A stretch of DNA of 64,000 nt from Saprospiraceae bacterium (GTDB lineage Bacteria > Bacteroidota > Bacteroidia > Chitinophagales > Saprospiraceae). Of the stretch, positions 16,540 through 26,262 are shown piece by piece. The notes below the pieces were generated by a model. The model was given only the letters and a program-made list of their open reading frames with translations. It was not told where the DNA came from and searched no databases. The stretch spans positions 1 to 64,000 of the forward strand of contig JADKBO010000027.1 of NCBI GenBank assembly GCA_016715105.1. The letters run 5' to 3'. Made by a program: the position numbers and the translations under genes. The stretch's first letter is position 1. Each line of letters starts with the position of its first letter.

Positions 16540-19500
16540 ATGTTTGATGATATAATCGCTTATTCGGTTAAGAATAAGTTTGTAATAGGGCTATTGGTCA
16601 TAGCTCTTATAATTTGGGGAGCGTTTTCACTTCGCCAATTGCCGATAGATGCGGTTCCTGACATAACCAATAATCAGGTGCAGATAATTACAATCTCACC
16701 AACTTTGGCAACTCAGGAGATAGAACAATTTATAACCACACCTTTAGAACTCTCCCTTCAGAATCTCCAAAAGGTAGAGGAAATAAGGTCTATTTCGCGA
16801 TTTGGACTATCTGTTGTGACTGTTGTTTTTAAAGAAGACTATGATATATATCTTGCCAGACAGTTGGTAAGCGAAAGTCTTAAATCAGCACAAGAAAATA
16901 TTCCCAATGGAATGGGAACTCCGGAAATGTCGCCAATTTCTACGGGTTTAGGAGAAATTTATCAATATGTAGTAAGAGCTGAAAAAGGATTTGAGGATAA
17001 ATACAACTCTACTGAGCTAAGATCCATTCAAGATTGGATAGTAAAAAGGCAACTCCTTGGCCTCGAGGGAGTTGCTGAAATAAATTCCATGGGGGGTTTT
17101 CTCAAACAATACGAAGTTGCTGTAAATCCTGCTTATTTAAAATCTGTTGGCATAAGCATTGGTGATGTTTTTACCGCCTTGGAAAATAGCAATGAAAATA
17201 CAGGTGGTGCTTATATTGAGAAAAATTCCAATGCTTATTATATCCGGTCAGAAGGCATCGCAAAATCATTGGAAGATATTGGAAACATAGTTGTGAATGA
17301 TGGTGGTGTTATTCCGGTATTGATAAAGGATGTAGCTAAAGTGCAATATGGTAAATCCCCCAGGTACGGCGCTTTGGTGAGAGATGGAGAAGAAGTAGTG
17401 GGTGGAAAAGTCATGATGTTTAAAGGTGCGAATTCTGCCCAGGTTACAGAATTGGTAAAAGAAAGGGTCATTCAAATTCAAAAATCATTACCGGAAGGTG
17501 TTATTATTGAGCCCTATCTGGTAAGAGATAAATTGGTAAACACCGCTATAGGAACCGTAGAAAAAAATCTCATTGAAGGTGGACTAATCGTCATCTTCAT
17601 CTTGATTATTTTATTGGGAAATTGGCGGGCAGGTTTGATAGTAGCCTCTGTCATTCCATTGGCGATGTTGTTTGCCGTATCTATAATGAATATATTGGGT
17701 ATTTCTGCCAATCTTATGAGCCTTGGAGCCATTGATTTTGGACTCATTGTGGACGGTGCAGTGATCATAGTGGAAGCAATCGTTCACAGATTGGGTTTAA
17801 GAAAAGCAGGGATTACTTTAAACCAAACAGAGATGGACGATGAAGTCATTTATTCATCTCAAAAAATTAGGAGTTCGGCTGCTTTTGGAGAAATAATTAT
17901 TCTAATGGTTTATATCCCTATTTTAGCATTGGTTGGCATAGAGGGAAAGATGTTTAAACCAATGGCACAAACAGTCATGTTGGCAATCACAGGTGCGCTC
18001 ATACTTTCATTAACTTATGTGCCTATGATGGCGGCCTTAGTACTCAAAAAGCAAGTTTCTGATAAACATACTTTGGCCGATAAAATTATTCAATTTTGCT
18101 ACTATGGTTATGCGCCTATTTTGAAGAAAGCATTGCAGCTGAAAACTTTGTTTGTTGGGGCAACAGTAGGAATTTTCATAATCAGTTTAATTGTTTTCAG
18201 CAGAATGGGAGGTGAGTTTATCCCCACTCTTGAAGAAGGTGATTTGGCTATGCAACAGATTCTCCCGCCGGGTAGTTCTCTATCACAAAGCATCGAAACT
18301 TCAAAAATGATTCAAAAAAAATTGCTTCAGGAGTTTCCTGAAATAGAAGATATCGTGGTAAATATTGGTTCTGCAGAAATTCCCACAGACCCCATGCCTG
18401 TAGAAATTGGAGATTACGTCCTGGTGATGAAACCTAAATCAGAATGGACATCAGCAAGTAACAGGCAAGAGCTGTTTAAGAAAATCGAAATGTCTATTGA
18501 ATCGATTCCAGGAGTTGGTTATGAATTTTCACAGCCCATACAACTTAGATTCAATGAATTAATGACTGGAACGAAGGCAGACATTGCCATCAAGTTGTTC
18601 GGGGATGACTTGGATATTCTTTATAATCAGGCAAAGGAAGCTGAACAATTAATCAAAAAAATTGCTGGTGTTGGCACTGTAAATGTGGAGCAAACCATTG
18701 GCATGCCGCAAATAATAATTGATTATAAATATGATAAAATGGCTCAATACGGTTTGCACATCAAAGAAGTAAATCAAATCATAAGATCTGCATTTGCCGG
18801 GGAAAAAGCTGGAGTAATTTATGAAGGTGAAAAACGATTTGATTTGGTAATAAGGTTGGACGAAGAAAACAGAACAAGCATCTCAGATGTAGAAAACCTA
18901 TTTGTGAGTTTGAACAATGGATCCCAGGTTCCACTGAGCAGTGTTGCAAATATAAATCTAGTTAATGCACCTATGCAAGTATCAAGAGAGAACACCAATA
19001 GGCGAATAGTCATTGGCGTAAATGTTGGTAATACTGATGTAGAAACTTTGGTAGAAAAGATTCAAACTTCATTAGATGCCAATCTCAAACTTCCAGCAGG
19101 TTATTACTTCACTTATGGCGGCCAATTTGAAAATCTGAAAGCTGCCAATGCAAGGTTGGCTGTAGCCTTGCCATTGGCTCTGGCGCTCATATTCATATTA
19201 TTGTATTTCACCTTTGGATCTATGGGTCAGGCAGCTTTGATATTTACTGCCATCCCATTATCTGCAATTGGAGGTATTTGGGCTTTAGAATTGAGAGGCT
19301 TACCATTCAGTATTTCCGCGGGCATTGGATTCATTGCATTGTTTGGCGTCGCGGTTTTGAATGGAATTGTATTGATTGGGTATTTTAATCAATTAAAAAA
19401 AGAAGGGATGTCAGATATCAAAGAAAGAATCATGGAAGGTACAAAAGTGAGACTCCGTCCAGTAATTCTCACCGCAGCAGTAGCTTCTCTTGGATTTTTA

Positions 19501-20859
19501 CCAATGGCAATTTCAAATTCCGGGGGTGCAGAGGTGCAAAGACCACTGGCAACCGTGGTGATTGGCGGCTTACTTTCAGCAACCTTTCTCACATTGATTA
19601 TTTTGCCGATTTTATATTATTGGCTAGAGAAATGGAACAATAGAAAGCTTAACTTAAGAAATGGCTCAAACAATCTGGCCTTGATATTTCTGCTTTTCAT
19701 CAGTGGATTATGCAATTTACAGGCTCAGGTAAGTCCCATTACACTGGATAGTGCAATATCTCTCGCAATCAAAAACCATCCAAACATCAAAGCATCCACT
19801 TTGGAGTACGAGAAAGCAAAATTGTTGCAAAATCTAAAGTACAATTTGGGTTCAACCCATATTTCATATCAAGGAGATGGATTATTTGATGGCCAATTTG
19901 GACAGCAGGTAAATCAGATTGGATTTATTCAAAATTTTCCGAATCGGGGAATTACCAAAGCAAATAATAAATTACAAAATGAAATCGCCGATCAAAGTTC
20001 CTATTCGATGCAAATCAGCATCAATGAATTGAAATGGAAAGTTCGTCAAAACTACCTCGATATTCAATATCAAAAGGAATTGGAAAAACTTTATGGAATG
20101 CTCACAAACACCTATTCAGAATATTATGATAAAGCCCTGGTAAGGGTCAAAACCGGTGCGACCAATGCCATAGAAGCACTTACATTAAAATCAAAGTGGA
20201 AAGAATATGATTTATTGCAAAGGCAAGCACAAATAGAAATAACAAACCTCAATAATCAATTTCAGTTGTTGCTCAATTCTGGTACTGGTGTTACAACCTC
20301 GGATAGTTTATTGACTTATTCCATAACAAGTCCATTGGATGATACAAGGAATATATTTTTACTACAAAGTAAGCAAACCATAGCCGTAGAATCCGCCAAA
20401 ATAGAAGTCATGCAATCGGCAACAAAACCTGGCTTTAACATTGGCTATGCTTTACAAAATTACCAACAAGGGGGGTGGTTTAATTCGGCACAAATTGGTA
20501 TTTCTATTCCGCTATTTAATGGACAGGTCAAAAAGCACATTGAAGCACAAAAAATGCAAGTGGAAATTGTCAATTTTCAATATGAAAGCAAACGATTGGC
20601 TCTTAATCAAGAATTGTCTAATGTCAATAATATCATGAACATTTACAAGGAGGGAATTGATTTCTACAAAGAACAATTACAAACCATCCACCCTGAAATG
20701 CTGCGAATAAGTAACCTAAACTATCAGGCAGGTGAACTTTCTTACTTGGAACTACTAAACACGCTGCAACTTATGGCGGCAAATAATAAAAATTATTGGG
20801 ATCAAATAATAGCCTATAACAAGGCTGCTGCTAATTACCAATTTCTTACAAATCAATAA
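16540..20859 (+). CDS. czcA: CzcA/CusA heavy-metal RND pump fused to TolC-like channel
   Basis: The product is 1439 aa, about 400 more than a standard pump. Residues 1-1030 are an RND transporter with 12 helices, EQFITTPLELSL near the start, and the proton-relay set of CzcA conserved as Asp399, Asp405 and Glu412 in GAIDFGLIVDGAVIIVEAIV. After YYWLEKWNNRK comes a hydrophobic segment resembling an internal signal peptide (ending LCNLQAQ). Then residues 1055-1439 form a TolC/CzcC outer-membrane efflux domain (LDSAISLAIKNHPNIKAS). The pair would export divalent cations such as Co, Zn, Cd or Cu; the metal is not determined. Encoded with czcB and a P-type ATPase. Confidence 0.9.
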   Translation: MFDDIIAYSVKNKFVIGLLVIALIIWGAFSLRQLPIDAVPDITNNQVQIITISPTLATQEIEQFITTPLELSLQNLQKVEEIRSISRFGLSVVTVVFKEDYDIYLARQLVSESLKSAQENIPNGMGTPEMSPISTGLGEIYQYVVRAEKGFEDKYNSTELRSIQDWIVKRQLLGLEGVAEINSMGGFLKQYEVAVNPAYLKSVGISIGDVFTALENSNENTGGAYIEKNSNAYYIRSEGIAKSLEDIGNIVVNDGGVIPVLIKDVAKVQYGKSPRYGALVRDGEEVVGGKVMMFKGANSAQVTELVKERVIQIQKSLPEGVIIEPYLVRDKLVNTAIGTVEKNLIEGGLIVIFILIILLGNWRAGLIVASVIPLAMLFAVSIMNILGISANLMSLGAIDFGLIVDGAVIIVEAIVHRLGLRKAGITLNQTEMDDEVIYSSQKIRSSAAFGEIIILMVYIPILALVGIEGKMFKPMAQTVMLAITGALILSLTYVPMMAALVLKKQVSDKHTLADKIIQFCYYGYAPILKKALQLKTLFVGATVGIFIISLIVFSRMGGEFIPTLEEGDLAMQQILPPGSSLSQSIETSKMIQKKLLQEFPEIEDIVVNIGSAEIPTDPMPVEIGDYVLVMKPKSEWTSASNRQELFKKIEMSIESIPGVGYEFSQPIQLRFNELMTGTKADIAIKLFGDDLDILYNQAKEAEQLIKKIAGVGTVNVEQTIGMPQIIIDYKYDKMAQYGLHIKEVNQIIRSAFAGEKAGVIYEGEKRFDLVIRLDEENRTSISDVENLFVSLNNGSQVPLSSVANINLVNAPMQVSRENTNRRIVIGVNVGNTDVETLVEKIQTSLDANLKLPAGYYFTYGGQFENLKAANARLAVALPLALALIFILLYFTFGSMGQAALIFTAIPLSAIGGIWALELRGLPFSISAGIGFIALFGVAVLNGIVLIGYFNQLKKEGMSDIKERIMEGTKVRLRPVILTAAVASLGFLPMAISNSGGAEVQRPLATVVIGGLLSATFLTLIILPILYYWLEKWNNRKLNLRNGSNNLALIFLLFISGLCNLQAQVSPITLDSAISLAIKNHPNIKASTLEYEKAKLLQNLKYNLGSTHISYQGDGLFDGQFGQQVNQIGFIQNFPNRGITKANNKLQNEIADQSSYSMQISINELKWKVRQNYLDIQYQKELEKLYGMLTNTYSEYYDKALVRVKTGATNAIEALTLKSKWKEYDLLQRQAQIEITNLNNQFQLLLNSGTGVTTSDSLLTYSITSPLDDTRNIFLLQSKQTIAVESAKIEVMQSATKPGFNIGYALQNYQQGGWFNSAQIGISIPLFNGQVKKHIEAQKMQVEIVNFQYESKRLALNQELSNVNNIMNIYKEGIDFYKEQLQTIHPEMLRISNLNYQAGELSYLELLNTLQLMAANNKNYWDQIIAYNKAAANYQFLTNQ

Positions 20860-20872
20860 AAGACATTCACAA

Positions 20873-22114
20873 ATGAATCAATCAATCATTTATATAAAAA
20901 CAATCCTACTATCGGCAATTATAACTTTGGCCATATCTTGCGGGAATAAACATACAGAAGAAGATGGACATAATCATGGAGATACTTCTGAATTGGACGA
21001 GGAAAATGGATCACATAATTCAGACTCTGAGAATGAAGAACACGACGAAGAAGGTTTACAGCTGACTAAAGCACAAGCCAAAACTGTGGGATTGGAATTT
21101 GGCAATATTTCTGCAATCAAAGTAAATGACTTTATTAATACAACAGGAACTTTGGGTCTACCACCCAATGCCATGGCTGCTGTTTCTGCAAAATCAAATG
21201 GAATCATAAAAGGAACGAAAAAGTTTGTGGAAGGAAATTATATCAATAAAGGAGAAGTCATTGCCTATTTGGAAAACCCTGATTTTATTGTAAAACAACA
21301 AGAATATTTGGAAGCTAAGGCGCAATTAAACTTGAAAAAACTGGACGTAGAAAGGCAAAAAACATTAGTAGAAGCAAATGCAGGAGTGTCAAAAAACCTT
21401 CAAAATGCAGAATCTGAAGTTGCCATATTTGAAGCAAAAACCATTGGATTGTCAAAACAACTCGAGTATTTAGGGATCTTAACTAAATCATTGACACCTG
21501 GTTCGATTACACAACAGATCATCATTTATGCTCCAATGAGCGGATATATTGCCAACATCAATTTCCACAACGGTATGTATGTTCAATCTTCCATTCCATT
21601 GATGGAAATTGTCTCTTCAGAACATTTACATTTAGAGTTGGATGTTTTTGAAAAAGACATTGCGCAAATAAAAGTTGGTCAAAAAATTAGTTATAGTATT
21701 CCTGCTTTGGGCAATACCATTTATGAAGGTATGGTCAGTGTGATTGGAAAGGAATTTGATGCTACCTCTAAGACGGTGCGCATTCACGGACATTTGGAAG
21801 GTGCCAAACCTCAATTTCTAAAAGGACTATTTATCAATGCCAAGATCTGGCAGTCAGATAATACTGACACGGCTTTACCCGATAAAGCCATTATCCAGGA
21901 CGGTGAAAATTCGATCATCTATGTTGCACAGGAGGCAAAAGATTCCACTCATATCAAATTCTCAACCATTAGGGTAATTCCCGGCCCTACTGATAATGGA
22001 TTTACTTCCATAAAATTAATTGACACCATTCCAGAGGGTTTTCAAATAATAACGAACGGGGCATATTACATTTATGCTCAATCTAAATCTGGAGTATTGA
22101 CACACGAACATTGA
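20873..22114 (+). CDS. czcB: CzcB/CusB periplasmic adaptor, lipoprotein
   Basis: The product is 413 aa. The N-terminus is a lipoprotein signal (lipobox LAISCG, Cys about residue 23) followed by a His/Glu/Asp-rich stretch (TEEDGHNHGDTSELDEEN) that may bind metal. The body is a membrane-fusion protein: barrel-sandwich hybrid (VSAKSNGIIKGTKKFVEGNY), an alpha-hairpin rich in Gln/Glu/Lys, and a beta-barrel (LDVFEKDIAQIKVGQKI). It links the inner RND pump to the outer channel. It starts 14 bp after czcA, so it is in the same operon. Confidence 0.9.
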   Translation: MNQSIIYIKTILLSAIITLAISCGNKHTEEDGHNHGDTSELDEENGSHNSDSENEEHDEEGLQLTKAQAKTVGLEFGNISAIKVNDFINTTGTLGLPPNAMAAVSAKSNGIIKGTKKFVEGNYINKGEVIAYLENPDFIVKQQEYLEAKAQLNLKKLDVERQKTLVEANAGVSKNLQNAESEVAIFEAKTIGLSKQLEYLGILTKSLTPGSITQQIIIYAPMSGYIANINFHNGMYVQSSIPLMEIVSSEHLHLELDVFEKDIAQIKVGQKISYSIPALGNTIYEGMVSVIGKEFDATSKTVRIHGHLEGAKPQFLKGLFINAKIWQSDNTDTALPDKAIIQDGENSIIYVAQEAKDSTHIKFSTIRVIPGPTDNGFTSIKLIDTIPEGFQIITNGAYYIYAQSKSGVLTHEH

Positions 22115-22211
22115 TCTATTTGCTACTAAAAATCAGCCATTAATTAAATTAATTATTAACATTTTAAAGAGACAAAGGCTTTTAGTTTTTTGGCAATTAA
22201 AAAAATATATA

Positions 22212-24251
22212 ATGACAATCAAACATCAACATATTTACGACAGTGAAGGCAGACAATTGTGCTGCTCATTAGAAGAAAAAATTGACCGTAAAGATCCACC
22301 TGTTTTGACAAAATACCAAGATGATGATCACCATCAAAGTGAAGAAGTCGGTCAAGCGCATGATCATGATCATAATCACGCCGAAAGCAGTGGTTGGAAG
22401 GAATATTTGCCCGCAATCATAAGTGTTGTTTTATTATTGTCAGGATTAGCATTGGAGCACCTTCTTGACTTGTCTTTCTTTAAGGGTTGGATAAAATTGG
22501 TTTGGTATTTAGCGGCCTATTTTCCTGTTGCATTACCAGTATTAAAAGATGCCTTCAACAATTTGGTAAGGGGAGAAGTATTTACTGAATTTTTCCTAAT
22601 GAGTATTGCAACTATTGGTGCATTTGCAATAGGCGAATTTCCTGAAGCTGTGGCAGTCATGTTGTTTTACGCCATTGGAGAATTATTCCAATCAGCTGCT
22701 GTCAAAAGAGCAAAAGACAACATCAAATCACTATTGGATATCAGACCAAAAGTGGCCAATGTATTCCGCAATAATTCCTATCAAGCTGTTGCACCAAACA
22801 CCATAACCGTTGGGGAAAAAATTCAAATAAAAGTAGGAGAAAAAATACCTCTGGACGGCATTTTAATTTCTGAAAAAGGCAGTCTGAATACGGCAGCTTT
22901 GACGGGCGAGAGCAAACCACAGTCTATCCAAAAAGGTGGCAAAGTAATGGCCGGATCGATCAATATGGAAGGTGTTATTGAAGTAGAAGTAGAAAAACTA
23001 TTCAAAGATAGTTCTATTTCACGCATTCTTGAAATGGTGCAAAATGCGACAGCACGCAAGTCCAAAACGGAATTATTGATCCGGAAATTGGCCAAAATTT
23101 ACACCCCAATTGTGGTATATATGGCAATCGCCATTTGTATTTTGCCTTACTTTTTTGTGGCCAATTATCAGTTTGTAGATTGGCTTTACAGAGCTTTAAT
23201 ATTTCTGGTCATTTCTTGTCCCTGCGCATTGGTTATTTCCATTCCATTGGGATATTTTGGTGGCTTAGGAGCAGCTTCCAAACATGGTTTATTATTTAAA
23301 GGCGCAGCATATCTCGATCAAATTACAAAGGTCAATACCTTGTTCATGGATAAAACAGGAACGGTCACGAAAGGTGTTTTCAAAATAAAAGATATAATCG
23401 TCAGTGATGGGGTAAGCGAAAGTGAATTTATGGATTTACTCAGCGCAATCGAAGCAAAATCCACCCACCCCATTGCCAAAGCCATTTTGGAATATTCATC
23501 AAATTCAACTCTCAAAGAGGCCACAGAAATAAAAGAAATTGCTGGAAAAGGCATGCAGGGAATGGTAGAAGGCAAACAGCTTTTGGTAGGGAATAAAAGT
23601 TTGATGGAGCAATTCAATATCAACGTTCCATTAGAAACCAATCAGATTGTAGAGTCTTTGGTACTTGTGAGTATTGATGGAGTATTTTCAGGATATGTCA
23701 CCATTGCAGATGAATTAAAAGAAGATGCGAAACAGAGTATTCACCAACTCAAAGCTCTGGGAATCAAAGAAATAATCATGTTGTCTGGTGATAAAGATTC
23801 TATAACCCAACAAATTGCACAAACGCTGGGAATCGCTAAAGCAAAAGGAGATTTACTGCCCGAAGACAAATTGCATGAAGTAGAAATGATGAAAAAAGAC
23901 TCCACCAAGATCATAGCTTTTGTTGGAGATGGCATAAATGATGCACCTGTCTTGGCAGCCAGTGATGTGGGCATTGCCATGGGAGCAATGGGCAGCGATG
24001 TTGCAATAGAAACTGCTGATGTCATTATTCAAACCGATCAACTTTCCAAAATTATTACTGGTATCAAAATTGGCAAATCAACCCAAACCATCATTTGGCA
24101 GAATATTGCTTTTGCATTTGGTGTAAAAATCATCGTTTTGGTCCTTGGAGCCGGAGGATTAGCAACTATGTGGGAAGCAGTTTTTGCAGATGTGGGTGTT
24201 GCATTATTGGCAATTCTCAATGCTGTAAGATTGCAGAAAATGGAATGGTGA
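22212..24251 (+). CDS. Heavy-metal P1B-type ATPase (Zn/Cd/Co class)
   Basis: The product is 679 aa. The N-terminus has a CC pair (LCCSLEE) and a His/Asp-rich segment (residues 37-56) instead of a classical heavy-metal domain. P-type motifs are complete: LTGESKP actuator loop, SCPCALVISIP in the sixth membrane helix, phosphorylation site DKTGTVTK (Asp380), STHPIAKAI and GDGINDAPVL (Asp573, Asp577). The CPC plus HP motifs fit a ZntA/CadA-like exporter of Zn2+, Cd2+ or Pb2+. It starts 98 bp after czcB. It is the last intact gene of the metal cluster. Confidence 0.92.
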   Translation: MTIKHQHIYDSEGRQLCCSLEEKIDRKDPPVLTKYQDDDHHQSEEVGQAHDHDHNHAESSGWKEYLPAIISVVLLLSGLALEHLLDLSFFKGWIKLVWYLAAYFPVALPVLKDAFNNLVRGEVFTEFFLMSIATIGAFAIGEFPEAVAVMLFYAIGELFQSAAVKRAKDNIKSLLDIRPKVANVFRNNSYQAVAPNTITVGEKIQIKVGEKIPLDGILISEKGSLNTAALTGESKPQSIQKGGKVMAGSINMEGVIEVEVEKLFKDSSISRILEMVQNATARKSKTELLIRKLAKIYTPIVVYMAIAICILPYFFVANYQFVDWLYRALIFLVISCPCALVISIPLGYFGGLGAASKHGLLFKGAAYLDQITKVNTLFMDKTGTVTKGVFKIKDIIVSDGVSESEFMDLLSAIEAKSTHPIAKAILEYSSNSTLKEATEIKEIAGKGMQGMVEGKQLLVGNKSLMEQFNINVPLETNQIVESLVLVSIDGVFSGYVTIADELKEDAKQSIHQLKALGIKEIIMLSGDKDSITQQIAQTLGIAKAKGDLLPEDKLHEVEMMKKDSTKIIAFVGDGINDAPVLAASDVGIAMGAMGSDVAIETADVIIQTDQLSKIITGIKIGKSTQTIIWQNIAFAFGVKIIVLVLGAGGLATMWEAVFADVGVALLAILNAVRLQKMEW

Positions 24252-24290
24252 TATACTAACTGGAAATAGATTTGTCCAGTATCCCGCTGC

Positions 24291-24474
24291 CAAAAAAGGA
24301 AAATGGCCTTGAAATTAAGAATTAAAGGAAACCTAGGTAAATCAAATAGCCAAATATGAGCAATATTCCAACGATGCATTTATTCACGATTTTTTTGGTC
24401 AAATGACTCTGGAAGAAATTGGTATCTTTGTATATAAACACAATGATCATCACTTGAGGCAATTTGGTAAATAG
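24291..24474 (+). pseudogene. Duplicated 3' fragment of DUF1569 gene
   Basis: About 184 bp repeat the end of the DUF1569 gene at 15862-16043. The last 100 bp (from TTTATTCACGATTTTTTTGG through CACTTGAGGCAATTTGGT) are nearly identical, with changes at the stop (GGTTTATAG versus GGTAAATAG). The upstream part is diverged and out of frame, so no full protein is made. It starts just 40 bp after the P-type ATPase and forms the right border of the metal cluster. Confidence 0.85.
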
Positions 24475-24556
24475 GTTAATAATGGGAATTTGGCAATGAT
24501 TGACTTTCAAATTGAAGCACATTCTTCAGGTGAATTTTATCTTAAAATAATGAAAA

Positions 24557-25033
24557 ATGAAAATTTATTCACTTTTGATGTTTGTGATATGCATTTTGAC
24601 GATTGTAAGATGTAAGGATGATGATGACCTAAATCCAGATACAGATTATTTGATTTTTGGACATTTTTATGGTGAATGTGTTGGTGAAGGATGCATCGAG
24701 ATTTTTAAATTGAATGCACATGATCTTTTTGAAGACAAAAATGATCGTTATCCAAATTTTGATGATTTTTATAAGGGTAGCTATAAACGATTACCAAAAA
24801 AGAAGTTTGAGTCGGTCAATGGATTGATTGAAAGTTTCCCTCAAAAATTATTGAATGAAGAAAAAAATGTCATAGGAAGTCCTGATGCGGGAGATTGGGG
24901 AGGATATTATGTAGAATATAACTTTAATGGTATTCGAAAATTTTGGTGCATAGATAAGGCGAAAGGAAATATTTCGTCGGAGTACTACGATTTCTTAGAC
25001 AAATTAGAAGAAAATATTAGACAACTGAATTGA
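24557..25033 (+). CDS. Lipoprotein of unknown function
   Basis: The product is 158 aa. It has a short signal with lipobox-like LTIVRC (Cys about residue 19) followed by an Asp-rich start (KDDDDLNPDTDYL). The body includes FGHFYGECVGEGCIEIFKL and a tail EYYDFLDKLEENIRQLN. I do not recognise a family. It lies just outside the right border repeat of the metal cluster and is followed by a tiny lipoprotein leader. Confidence 0.65.
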   Translation: MKIYSLLMFVICILTIVRCKDDDDLNPDTDYLIFGHFYGECVGEGCIEIFKLNAHDLFEDKNDRYPNFDDFYKGSYKRLPKKKFESVNGLIESFPQKLLNEEKNVIGSPDAGDWGGYYVEYNFNGIRKFWCIDKAKGNISSEYYDFLDKLEENIRQLN

Positions 25034-25038
25034 GGAAA

Positions 25039-25149
25039 ATGAAAAAATCATCACTATTAATCGCCGTTCTTTTTTCCACTTTTTACTTAGCGTGTAACCA
25101 GAAAAATGGAATTTATCTCATTCAGAAACAAGCAATTATCGTGACATGA
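25039..25149 (+). CDS. Orphan lipoprotein leader peptide (36 aa)
   Basis: A 36-codon frame begins MKKSSLLIAVLFSTF and has a lipobox-like LAC at residues 18-20, then Asn-Gln-Lys-Asn and a stop soon after. It looks like the start of a lipoprotein whose body is lost. A similar leader (FYACNQQN) precedes the hydrolase at 25456, so one may be a duplicated copy of the other. It is unlikely to be functional. Confidence 0.4.
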   Translation: MKKSSLLIAVLFSTFYLACNQKNGIYLIQKQAIIVT

Positions 25150-25455
25150 TTTTGAATTTTATCCAAACCAATATGAGCAACAATCCAGATCAATAAAATT
25201 TATCAAGATTTAGGTTACTCCATTTGAGGATTTTATCAATATTTATTTTTTAATAATTACAATCTTATGTGTGGTTTGAGATTTATTTTTTAAAGTTCGA
25301 GCCAACGCAAAAACTCTATCAATGAAATATTGGATTTTCAGTTAAATTACTTCCAACCATTGTAATTAAAAATCTTTTTTATAAAATCTATCGCTATTTT
25401 TGCATTATTTGCCGGAACGTTTTACGCCTGTAACCAACAAAATACTCAACCTGAA

Positions 25456-26247
25456 ATGAGAAAAAATTCAACTGAAATAGTAAAACAGTATTCAGTGGTG
25501 AATGGCATAAACATGTATTATGAAATTCATGGTCAAGGCAAACCATTGGTGCTCATCCATGGCGGCGGATCTACCATTGAGACATCTTTTGGTAGGATCA
25601 TACCTCTGCTTTCTCCATCCTGGCAATTGATCTGTGTAGAATTGCAAGCCCACGGGCGCACCGGAGATAGAAATACGCCAATTTCATTCAAACAAGATGC
25701 CGATGATGTGGCCCAATTAATCCGCAATCTTGGCTATGAAAAAGTCGATGTTTTTGGCTTCAGCAATGGTGCGAATACTGCATTGCAAATGGCTATCAGG
25801 CATGCTGAACTTTGCGGCAAAATCATTGCTGGTTCACCACTGCTCAAAAAAGATGGTACATTTCCACAATTTTGGGAATTTATGAAAAATGGGACCTTTG
25901 AGCAAATGCCTCAAGCTTATAAAGATGCCTTTTTAGCAGTGAATCCTGATGTGGAAAAATTGCAAAATATGTATCAAAAGTGTGCAGATAGAATGATCAA
26001 TTTCGAGGAATTCTCCGATGAAGAAATTAAGGCCATTCAAGTTCCTGTGCTATTGATCAATGGAGAAAATGATGTTGCAACCACCGCTCATGTGTCTGCT
26101 ATGTCAAAATTAATAACTGATTGTCAATTGGAGATCGTGCCGGGAGGTCATGGTGCATATTTGGGGGAAATAACTACTTTAAGTCCAGACACCCTAACCC
26201 AAACTTTCCCAATACCACCTTTTATAGAAAATTTTCTAAGAGAATAA
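25456..26247 (+). CDS. Alpha/beta hydrolase, probably secreted lipoprotein
   Basis: The 263 aa from the ATG at 25456 form an alpha/beta-hydrolase: oxyanion HGGGS, nucleophile elbow GFSNGANTA, acid region INGENDVAT, and GGHGAYLG with the catalytic His. The substrate is unknown. Translated upstream in the same frame from 25381 is an intact lipoprotein leader ending FYACNQQN, but the codon where Met is expected is ATA, with no ATG, GTG or TTG before the previous stop at 25363. Thus the secretion signal is probably part of the gene, and its start has mutated or uses a rare start codon. Confidence 0.82.
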   Translation: MRKNSTEIVKQYSVVNGINMYYEIHGQGKPLVLIHGGGSTIETSFGRIIPLLSPSWQLICVELQAHGRTGDRNTPISFKQDADDVAQLIRNLGYEKVDVFGFSNGANTALQMAIRHAELCGKIIAGSPLLKKDGTFPQFWEFMKNGTFEQMPQAYKDAFLAVNPDVEKLQNMYQKCADRMINFEEFSDEEIKAIQVPVLLINGENDVATTAHVSAMSKLITDCQLEIVPGGHGAYLGEITTLSPDTLTQTFPIPPFIENFLRE

Positions 26248-26262
26248 GATGAAAATCCTTCT

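Noticed and set aside
17238..19592. Antisense frames inside czcA
   Set aside because: Shadows of a long, well-supported coding gene.
16043..24300. Integrase or transposase for the metal segment
   Set aside because: None was found between or next to the repeats, so the mobility claim rests on the repeats alone.
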